From: Flammeovirgaceae bacterium UBA4659
GTDB taxonomy: Bacteria; Bacteroidota; Bacteroidia; Cytophagales; Cyclobacteriaceae
Reading direction: 5' to 3'
Length of the DNA stretch: 24,150 nt
Assembly: GCA_002405445.1 (NCBI GenBank)
Contig: DHLV01000171.1
Span: 1-24,150, forward strand
The notes beneath the pieces were generated by a model. That model was not told the DNA's origin, made no database searches, and saw nothing but the letters and a program-made list of their open reading frames with translations. Positions 19,137-24,150 of the stretch are shown in pieces. Every line of letters starts with the position of its first letter. Position 1 is the stretch's first letter. The translations under genes and the position numbers were made by a program.

Positions 19137-20165
19137 CTAGATTTCTGTAAGCTCAAAATGCTCGATAAGCCTTTGGACGTTTGGATTTAGTTCGATCAAC
19201 GTTTGCAATTTGGATTTTTGGGGATCCATTGTCAAAAGATAATCGGCAAGGTCATGTCCATTCTCGCGCTCGGTGCGTGTAGCTATGGTTTCCAGCAAAT
19301 CAGAAACCGTTACTTGGAAACCCATTGCGCAAAACTCATTTGCCTTTGCTTGCCATTTCTCAAACGCCTTCAAATCAGGATAAAGGATAATCGGAAAACG
19401 TTTCAAAGGCTCTAACCGGTTCGAATTTAGCATCGATATCCCGCCACATGCCATCCAGGTATATTCAGGAAGGTAAATACTCGCAATGATTGCCGTCTTT
19501 TCTGACTCCACAATAACCACTTCTTTGACCTTACCGGAGTTGACTTGATGCTCACCAAATAGGCATTGCTCTAAGTGAAACAGCTCAGGTATCAAACCAT
19601 TTTTGCGCAAAACCGAATGTACCCATGTCACATGATCGTAGGGCTTTTTGACCCGCTTACCATTTTCGGCATTGTATAACATTACTTTCCCCGTACGCAC
19701 CCTGTTTAATGCGTCAACTTGCCAGAATACCGTTCCCCCGTGCCAATGCTTGCTTGTGCCAATGCAAAACCGTTTTGCTACTTGCGCAACTGCGAAAGAA
19801 CCAAAACGATTTGCCAAAAATTGCAGGAAGTGGTTCGGTCTCGGTGATGAAAGGCTTAAATTAACCAATTCTGCAGGTATTGTGCCAAAGGATTTGCTCA
19901 TAGCAAATTGCCTTTGCGCAATAGTAGTTTGCCTTTGCGTTTGTGCTTTTGCACTATTGGCGGAAGGGTTGTCTTTGAAGTAGTCGCATGGTTTGAAGTG
20001 GTAGCCACACTCAATTTCGCGGTTGCAACGACCTACATGGTCGGCCAGGTGCAACCCGGTTTCGGTATTAATGTACCGGGCAAACTTTTTGAGTTTACCA
20101 CAGGATGGGCAAGTGTAACGGGTGGTTAGCCCGGAGTATTTTTCGAGGGTAAACAGGTGTTCCAT
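19137..20165 (-). CDS. DUF6371-type primase-like protein with zinc ribbon and Toprim domain
   Basis: 342 aa from the ATG at 20165; an extension to 20243 reads through the repeat region and has no family sequence. The N-terminal zinc ribbon has C19, C22, C47 and C53 (YTCPSCGK and GRCNREIECGYHFKP), as in DnaG-like primases. Residues 60-95 are a low-complexity linker. The Toprim-like part has the acidic strand VVIVESEKTA (E220), a second acidic position in LYPDLKA (D264) and HDLADYLL near 304. These features match DUF6371/PG0807-like proteins of Bacteroidota mobile elements, inferred to prime element replication. It follows the ATPase gene after a 101-base repeat-bearing gap and is the last gene of the cluster. 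Confidence 0.82.
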   Translation of the reverse strand: MEHLFTLEKYSGLTTRYTCPSCGKLKKFARYINTETGLHLADHVGRCNREIECGYHFKPCDYFKDNPSANSAKAQTQRQTTIAQRQFAMSKSFGTIPAELVNLSLSSPRPNHFLQFLANRFGSFAVAQVAKRFCIGTSKHWHGGTVFWQVDALNRVRTGKVMLYNAENGKRVKKPYDHVTWVHSVLRKNGLIPELFHLEQCLFGEHQVNSGKVKEVVIVESEKTAIIASIYLPEYTWMACGGISMLNSNRLEPLKRFPIILYPDLKAFEKWQAKANEFCAMGFQVTVSDLLETIATRTERENGHDLADYLLTMDPQKSKLQTLIELNPNVQRLIEHFELTEI

Positions 20166-20167
20166 TA

Positions 20168-20279
20168 GCTTACCGCAAAACGCAACCGCAAAACAGGGGG
20201 CGTATATAAGGAAATTGCGTTGCGGTAAGCCACCGCAACGCAACGCAAGTCACCCATATATATACATTACGGTTGCGGT
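20168..20279. repeat. Cluster of ACCGCAA repeats with long inverted repeat, possible origin or operator
   Basis: Five copies of ACCGCAA occur: direct at 20172-20178, 20185-20191 and 20232-20238, inverted at 20220-20226 and 20273-20279. The first two are 13 bases apart and extend to ACCGCAAAAC. The arms GCTTACCGCAA (20168-20178) and TTGCGGTAAGC (20220-20230) are perfectly complementary around 41 bases. An A/T-only stretch (20256-20264) and CGTATATAAGG lie within. Copy five is inside the end of the ATPase gene. The layout is that of a replication origin or a RepA operator. Confidence 0.7.
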
Positions 20280-21337
20280 ATATATTTATCTGCCAATTCA
20301 TAGAAATCTCCATTGAGATTGATAATTCCCATGTCCTTCATTTCCTTTACACGCGATTCGGCCGTCCTTTTTTGTACGGGCTTTCCCTCTATTTCCATAG
20401 CGAACGAAATGATCGCATTGACCAAATCCTGATAATTCAGCCGGCCAGTAATCAGACAGCGTTTTGCCAATGCTATGCGCTGGTTTGCCTTAATTGTTGC
20501 CTTATCAGTAAGCGCTTTGACTACGCTAGATTCATTCGGATCCAGTGATGTCATTCTACCAAGGCTTATATCATATCTGAAGAATACAGGATCAAAGTCG
20601 GGGCCGCCACGAATGAGCTTTGCTTCAATTGAATGAATGCCCTTTTCACGTATTTTTTTGATTGTAACCACTCCACCACCCTTCCGCTCTGCTTCGCTGC
20701 CCAAGTTGCCTCGCAGCTTTCCCGAAGTGCCTGGGTTTTCGTGGATATACAAAACGATGGCCGTGTTTAACTCATCAGATTTCATCATGAATTTTTCTAT
20801 GATGCCAAAAGACTCCTTTGTGTCATTTGGGTCTTTGATCAAGTCGGCAATTCCATCAATTACCCAAAGGTGAGCATCTGGGTACTTCTCCATCAGCTTT
20901 ATGACTTTCTCCACTTTTGTTTGGCTGTCGTACTTCCGAAGGTTTACAATACCAAGATTCGGAGGCTCTTTTTCAACTCCAAGTATTTTGCAAACTTGCA
21001 GCCGTAGCTTGTTGGTATAGCTTCGCGGCTGTTCCGTATCAATATAAACCACCATTTTGCCATCACAAAAAGATGAACAAATCTCCAGGGTATCGCCTAA
21101 AGATTTTTCAGATAGTGCAGTGGCCAATATGAAGGCCGAGCAAGAAGTTTTACCTGCTTTCGGTAAGCCACCAATCACACTTATATCGCCCTTCACAGCA
21201 AAAACCGAGTCCCTGATTTTTATAACCGGGACTGGATCTTGTATTTTGGATGTGAATGAGATTTGGTCTTCGTGTTCAAACTGATAAAATGAATTTTTGT
21301 GCCACTCAACATCGCCCCTGATTGTTTTTAAGTCCAT
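20267..21337 (-). CDS. RepA-like AAA_25 ATPase (replicative helicase/loader type)
   Basis: 356 aa, RecA-fold ATPase. The Walker A motif is GGLPKAGKT at 56-64 and the Walker B is LWVIDGIADLI with D161. The sensor segment VLYIHENPGTSGKLRGNLGS (195-214) is typical of plasmid RepA and mobile-element helicases of this class. Residues about 285-356 form a winged-helix-like tail (SRVKEMKDMGIINLNGDFYEL), perhaps for DNA binding. It is probably the hexameric helicase or its loader for element replication, acting with the primase-like protein encoded immediately downstream. The ATG at 21337 lies 14 bases after the 90-aa ORF. A signalling AAA ATPase is a less likely alternative. Confidence 0.85.
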   Translation of the reverse strand: MDLKTIRGDVEWHKNSFYQFEHEDQISFTSKIQDPVPVIKIRDSVFAVKGDISVIGGLPKAGKTSCSAFILATALSEKSLGDTLEICSSFCDGKMVVYIDTEQPRSYTNKLRLQVCKILGVEKEPPNLGIVNLRKYDSQTKVEKVIKLMEKYPDAHLWVIDGIADLIKDPNDTKESFGIIEKFMMKSDELNTAIVLYIHENPGTSGKLRGNLGSEAERKGGGVVTIKKIREKGIHSIEAKLIRGGPDFDPVFFRYDISLGRMTSLDPNESSVVKALTDKATIKANQRIALAKRCLITGRLNYQDLVNAIISFAMEIEGKPVQKRTAESRVKEMKDMGIINLNGDFYELADKYIPQP

Positions 21338-21351
21338 ATCGCCAAAGTCGT

Positions 21352-21624
21352 TTAAATCAGCTTCAGGACTTCTTTCGCCATCGCTTTCAGTTCAACGTTC
21401 ACATCTCGTATTTTGTCTTCGAGTTCTATCCGTTTGGAGATGAGTGTTATGCACAGTAACTCGATTTCGGATTCGCTGGATGGTCTCAAGATTGATTCAC
21501 CAACTGCTGCCCTAATTTCGCTGCTTAGGTGCCTTTTCCGCTTGTGAAAAGTAACTTTTTTTGCCTTTAGATTCTCGATTTCTTTGAGCAAATGAATGAG
21601 GGATTTTTTTAACTTTGTATTCAT
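21352..21624 (-). CDS. Small basic helical protein, unknown function
   Basis: 90 aa from the ATG at 21624. The frame stays open to 21711, but the extra residues come from the hairpin-containing spacer and are not credible. The protein is lysine-rich and predicted to be almost all helix, with two coiled-coil-like parts (KSLIHLLKEIENLKAKK and LISKRIELEDKIRDVNVELK). No family was recognised. Its place directly before the ATPase gene, with a 14-base gap, suggests a replication accessory factor or helicase partner, but that is inference from position only. Confidence 0.65.
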   Translation of the reverse strand: MNTKLKKSLIHLLKEIENLKAKKVTFHKRKRHLSSEIRAAVGESILRPSSESEIELLCITLISKRIELEDKIRDVNVELKAMAKEVLKLI

Positions 21625-21645
21625 AAGATAATTGATTTTTTTTTG

Positions 21646-21666
21646 AGCCCGTTTAGTGCACGGGCT
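21646..21666 (+). terminator. Hairpin whose T tract faces the plus strand
   Basis: AGCCCGT (21646-21652) and ACGGGCT (21660-21666) form a perfect 7-bp stem with a 7-base loop. On the plus strand it is followed by TTTTCTTTTTATTTT, and on the minus strand it is followed by C and a run of A. It therefore looks like a terminator for antisense (plus) transcription, although the genes around it are on the minus strand. On the minus-strand mRNA it would be a plain hairpin between two genes. Confidence 0.55.
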
Positions 21667-21674
21667 TTTTCTTT

Positions 21675-22313
21675 TTATTTTGAGTTTGCTTTTTCTGGCA
21701 TGAAGTACCAAATCATTGAACCAATGCCTAAGGCTAACAAGGAGTAGAACATGATATTTTGCGCTCGCTTTTTGCCATAGATTGCATCGTATGTTTGGCG
21801 GATTGTTTGATTAAAGGTCTCGATCAAAACTTGAAGGTTTCGCCCTTTGGTCGCCAACTGCTGTTGCAATGGTGCGGTGGCATCGGTTTCAACCTTCAAA
21901 GAAATTATATCCTCTGCCCATCCAGCTAATCCATTTTGACGCAACACGGCTTGCATCGATTGTAAAGCCAAGTTTATCTTGGCCGTCTGGTCATCAATGG
22001 TTTTGATTTGCGAACGTAAAATATCATTTCCTGTACGCATGTCACGCAGTTGATCGGCAGTACTTGGACCACCGCCAAACACCGAGCTTAGTAACTGAGC
22101 CGCAACAGCGACCACCCCGGCAACCACATTTACCCCAGGGATTGGCAGCTGTGAAACCAAACCTGCAACTTGGGAAACAGAATTCAATGTTTCATTCGTT
22201 GGTTTTGCACCTAGATTTTGGGCGATTGCGTTTGCCTGTGACAGGTAGCCACTTGTTTTAACTAGCTGAGCGTTGGTCAGCCCAAGGCCTAGTATAGAAT
22301 GTTGCCTTTCCAT
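21675..22313 (-). CDS. Unknown protein with Gly/Ala-rich hydrophobic segment, coiled coil and C-terminal membrane helix
   Basis: 212 aa, no family recognised. Order: a soluble helical N terminus (1-57); a small-residue hydrophobic stretch beginning PGVNVVAGVVAVAAQLLSS (58-82) and ending in GGG; a long helical/coiled-coil part (about 83-180, QIKTIDDQTAKINLALQSMQ); a C-terminal membrane helix (about 187-204, IMFYSLLALGIGSMIWYF); and a short basic tail. No signal peptide. The tail-anchor plus a second, glycine-zipper-like segment recalls membrane-inserting proteins such as holins or alpha-helical pore formers, but nothing proves that. It starts three bases after the HTH gene, so it is co-transcribed with it. 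Confidence 0.68.
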   Translation of the reverse strand: MERQHSILGLGLTNAQLVKTSGYLSQANAIAQNLGAKPTNETLNSVSQVAGLVSQLPIPGVNVVAGVVAVAAQLLSSVFGGGPSTADQLRDMRTGNDILRSQIKTIDDQTAKINLALQSMQAVLRQNGLAGWAEDIISLKVETDATAPLQQQLATKGRNLQVLIETFNQTIRQTYDAIYGKKRAQNIMFYSLLALGIGSMIWYFMPEKANSK

Positions 22314-22316
22314 GGA

Positions 22317-22679
22317 TCACGCAGCTGTTTTAGTTTTTCTTTTCGACACAAGGCCAGCCGCCTCAGCCTCTAACTCAACAAGAGTTTTCTTACGCCCCGA
22401 ATAAAGCCACTCAGTGAGCTGCTTCTTGCTAAAGTAGATGAACTTCCCTTTTTTGATGTGTGGGATTTCACGCTTGCTAACTTTTGCGTACCCAGTAGGG
22501 TAGGCAATGCCAAGAAAATCACAACCCTCTTTAAAGGAGATGTGGTCTTTCTCGACTGAGTTATCGGGTTTCTGTTTGGATAAAATTTTCTCCAAACTTT
22601 GTTGAAATCGAAAATCTATTCTCGATTCCAGTTGCTCCAAGGTAATTGGGCACAGAATAAGTTGATTTGATGCTTCCAT
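22317..22679 (-). CDS. Excisionase/MerR-like helix-turn-helix protein
   Basis: 120 aa. A helical N-terminal extension (1-40) precedes a HTH_17-type winged helix (about 46-92): the first helix DHISFKEGCDFLGIAY, the turn PTGYAKVSKREIPHIKKGK, the wing FIYFSKKQLTEWL. The tail is basic (KKTLVELEAEAAGLVSKRKT). Proteins of this type in Bacteroidota elements act as excisionases or as transcription regulators of the element. The position next to a tyrosine recombinase supports a directionality role. A 12-bp inverted repeat covers its ATG (22679), which suggests autoregulation or start-codon sequestration. Confidence 0.82.
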   Translation of the reverse strand: MEASNQLILCPITLEQLESRIDFRFQQSLEKILSKQKPDNSVEKDHISFKEGCDFLGIAYPTGYAKVSKREIPHIKKGKFIYFSKKQLTEWLYSGRKKTLVELEAEAAGLVSKRKTKTAA

Positions 22680-22718
22680 TTTTGCAATTGGTTATTGTTA
22701 AACTTCATTGCAAAAATG
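22677..22718. promoter_or_regulatory. 12-bp inverted repeat over the start codon of the HTH gene
   Basis: CATTTTTGCAAT (22677-22688) and ATTGCAAAAATG (22707-22718) are perfect complements, with an 18-base spacer. The left arm begins with the reverse complement of the HTH gene's ATG (22677-22679). It may be an operator for the HTH protein or an RNA hairpin that hides the start codon. Confidence 0.7.
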
Positions 22719-22727
22719 AAGATGAAT

Positions 22728-22829
22728 GAAAGGAGTGAACTCGTTGACTTTTTGATTGGCTTGTTTAACTAACTGTATGTCAATACAAAAAAATTATGCA
22801 AAACGAAAGAAAGTGAACTAAATTGACTT
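22728..22829. repeat. Direct repeats upstream of the HTH gene
   Basis: Two copies share GAAAG, AGTGAACT and TTGACTT: 22728-22750 and 22805-22829, with a two-base difference in the spacers. They start 77 bases apart. The second spans the stop codon of the 300-aa ORF (22818-22820). They may be binding sites for the recombinase, the HTH protein or sigma factors. Confidence 0.65.
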
Positions 22830-23720
22830 CAGGAATTTCTCAGCGATACGATAGGCTTTCATGTCAATTTCCTTTAGGATTTTAATACTTACTTGTATTT
22901 CTTCTCTATGATCTTTGTGAAATTTTTCATTTTCCTTGTTGATTTTGAAGAACTCAGTCCTTAGACTTCCGGCATTGAGTTGGTAATCTATGGCTACTTT
23001 GTCAATCAGTGATTTTTTGGTCTGTTCACCTACTTCGCATAGGAATTTGACTAGATAGGAACCGATAGTTGGTGTAACGTGTAGAGGTTCTTTTAATTGT
23101 TGATTTGTTTTGTCAATTACCCATTGGTTAAGCGACCTTTCGAGCGAACTTAACAAGAACGTATGTTTGTCTTGTATTAGAGTTAAGAACCTTCTGTACT
23201 CGACCGTGTTGTTATTATATGTCGCGCTGAGATGGTAATTTAGGAAATCAAACGGATAGTGCGTTTTTGACAACCGAAAGCTGAAAAGTAGAGGAAAATT
23301 TTCATTTTCCTTTTTCACTTCAATTGGCTGATTGAGGTTCACGCCAAAATATCGGTATTCGTATATGTAGTATAAGTTAAACGGATTATTGCCTGCTCCT
23401 GCTCCTTCGTTTGCGCTAAGGAAGTCCCTAATTAGTTTTCGATTTGCTTCCTTTACTTTTAGGTTATCAGATTTGGAAAGTCTTAACCACTCTCGAAGTT
23501 CTTCCATATTGCTTTCAACCATAGGTTCATTCTCAATAACCTCCTGAAAAAGTACTTCAACATCTTTTTGCATGAGCATTGATGCCATTGCCAATGTTGC
23601 AGGGTGTTCTTTCCAGTTTGATGTACTCCATAAATCGTGCTTTACAATAACATCAAAACTTATTCGGAAGTCTTTTTTCTCGTCTTCACTGAGCCATTCT
23701 CGTGGGGGGTCTTTAAACAT
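22818..23720 (-). CDS. Protein of unknown function encoded next to the integrase
   Basis: 300 aa from the ATG at 23720, or 303 aa from a TTG at 23729 that would overlap the integrase stop as TTGA. No family recognised. The protein is soluble, rich in Lys, Glu, Asn and aromatic residues, with no signal or membrane segment. Features are MFKDPPREWLSEDEKK at the N terminus, a Gly-rich loop (NEGAGAGNNPFN), an aromatic core (YYIYEYRYFGVNL) and a possible DNA-binding-like helix near the C terminus (AIDYQLNAGSLRTEFFKIN). It is A+T-richer than the host genes. The position between int and the Xis-like gene is where small elements often carry cargo such as defence genes, but no function can be assigned. 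Confidence 0.7.
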   Translation of the reverse strand: MFKDPPREWLSEDEKKDFRISFDVIVKHDLWSTSNWKEHPATLAMASMLMQKDVEVLFQEVIENEPMVESNMEELREWLRLSKSDNLKVKEANRKLIRDFLSANEGAGAGNNPFNLYYIYEYRYFGVNLNQPIEVKKENENFPLLFSFRLSKTHYPFDFLNYHLSATYNNNTVEYRRFLTLIQDKHTFLLSSLERSLNQWVIDKTNQQLKEPLHVTPTIGSYLVKFLCEVGEQTKKSLIDKVAIDYQLNAGSLRTEFFKINKENEKFHKDHREEIQVSIKILKEIDMKAYRIAEKFLKSI

Positions 23721-23725
23721 AGTTT

Positions 23726-24150
23726 TCAAAAATCAATTTTAATCTTATCCGCTGCCTCTCTTTTTTTTTCGTCAATGATTTTGGTATAGATGGCCGTGGT
23801 CTTTAAATCTTTATGGCCTAGCATTTTTGAGACGGTGTAAATGCCTGTTCCTTTTGATAGCTGCAATGTGGCGTAAGTGTGCCGGAAGCAGTGGAAGGTT
23901 ATATCCTTTGTGATTCCTGCCCTCAATACCCACACTTTCAATTTTGAGTTTAGCCATGCTGAGTAAGTCAAATCACCAAACGGTTTGTCGGTTGCATTTT
24001 GTCTGTCTCCCAATAATCGGAAAGCAGTTTCGCTGATAGGCATTGTTTCTTCACCCTTCGTTTTTTTCTGTTTGAATCGTATAAAATATCCCTCTGCCTC
24101 GCTGTGCTGAATTTGAGCCCAAGTAAGTGCAGTCAGATCGCTCCAGCGTA
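23726..24150 (-). CDS. Tyrosine recombinase (integrase), N-terminal part outside the window
   Basis: The frame is open to the right edge. The 141 visible residues begin with RWSDLTALTWAQIQHSEAEG. The catalytic set is present: box-I Arg (codon at 24146-24148, RWSDL), a lysine-rich beta-hairpin (FKQKKTKGEE) for the active lysine, HCFRHTYATL (H-x-x-R), MLGHKDLKTT (H) and the nucleophile Tyr in AIYTKI. This is the C-terminal catalytic domain of a Bacteroidota-type phage integrase. The core-binding and SAM-like domains lie beyond 24150. It integrates and, with the HTH protein, probably excises the element. The first Met in frame here (24043) is internal, not the start. Confidence 0.93.
   Translation of the reverse strand, partial: RWSDLTALTWAQIQHSEAEGYFIRFKQKKTKGEETMPISETAFRLLGDRQNATDKPFGDLTYSAWLNSKLKVWVLRAGITKDITFHCFRHTYATLQLSKGTGIYTVSKMLGHKDLKTTAIYTKIIDEKKREAADKIKIDF

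Larger units (their letters stand above)
19013..24150. mobile_element. Integrative element (satellite-like), left end uncertain, right end beyond window
   Basis: A block of seven minus-strand genes differs from the host DNA on its left: tyrosine recombinase, unknown, Xis-like HTH, unknown membrane-anchored, unknown helical, RepA-like ATPase and DUF6371/Toprim primase-like. The set is typical of small integrative replicons or phage satellites. No relaxase, coupling protein or virion gene is visible. The integrase-proximal part is A+T-richer: for example 20 of 60 bases are G/C at 23161-23220 against 28 of 60 at 13081-13140. The left boundary is placed only by gene content. No att duplication could be identified, because the other end is not in the window. 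Confidence 0.75.

Noticed and set aside
19410..19426. GGTTCGAAT resembling a tRNA T-loop, as an attachment-site remnant
   Set aside because: It is inside the primase coding region and no acceptor stem or other tRNA arms surround it.
19325..19921. Four copies of TTGCGCAA inside the primase-like gene (19325, 19603, 19782, 19914)
   Set aside because: Striking for 600 bases, but they fall in different reading frames within coding sequence and the octamer also occurs in host DNA at 8605 and 8995; I treat it as genome composition unless counts show otherwise.
19905..19960. Repeated TTGCCTTTGCG with flanking inverted bases
   Set aside because: It encodes the low-complexity Q/R/A/K linker of the primase-like protein; coding repetition is sufficient.

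Overview
The window looks like a chromosomal segment of a Bacteroidota bacterium, most likely a Cytophagales relative. The reasons are several protein families that I recognise as largely Bacteroidota-restricted (DUF6913, DUF2490, DUF6371-type primase), a replicative DnaE with its own N-terminal exonuclease, a three-gene succinate dehydrogenase with one multi-haem-type membrane subunit, and weak matches to the TTG/TAnnTTTG Bacteroidota promoter pattern. Species cannot be named from the sequence.

Region 1 (1-18491) is host housekeeping DNA. On the minus strand are the first codons of a thioredoxin (trxA) and dnaE. A 654-bp gene-free stretch follows, with an outward-firing terminator-like hairpin near each end. 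Then comes the plus-strand succinate dehydrogenase operon sdhC-sdhA-sdhB, which has two mutually exclusive long hairpins between sdhA and sdhB and a good terminator at its end. A long minus-strand run follows, in transcription order gltA, an acyl-CoA-binding protein gene, rsmE, ligA, a DUF6913 gene and dapA, with several overlaps or very short gaps. Upstream of it (again minus) are a channel-like membrane protein gene and a prohibitin-family gene, a lysine/alanine/proline-rich histone-H1-like gene bounded by a strong terminator, and a pair of exported-protein genes (alpha/beta-hydrolase esterase and DUF2490 outer-membrane protein).

Region 2 (about 19013 to beyond 24150) looks like a compact integrative element. 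Reading the minus strand from the right edge it carries the C-terminal part of a tyrosine recombinase (box-I Arg, HxxR, H and Y all visible), an unknown 300-aa protein, an excisionase-like HTH protein, an unknown membrane-anchored coiled-coil protein, a 90-aa helical protein, a RepA/AAA_25-type ATPase and a zinc-ribbon/Toprim primase-like protein. There is no relaxase, capsid or tail gene in the visible part. The gene set (integrase, Xis-like, helicase-like ATPase, primase) is that of a phage satellite or small integrative replicon. Repeat clusters lie on both sides of the primase gene (ACCGCAA copies at 20172-20279, NNTTGC hexamers at 19092-19134). A 12-bp inverted repeat covers the start codon of the HTH gene, and a 23-25-bp direct repeat flanks its upstream region. 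A small plus-strand ORF of unknown origin (18737-19012) sits next to the presumed left boundary. The attachment sites were not identified and the right end of the element is outside the window.

Functionally, gltA and sdhCAB supply two TCA-cycle steps, dnaE and ligA belong to DNA replication, and dapA belongs to lysine/cell-wall precursor synthesis. The element at the right is the accessory, least-explained part of the window.
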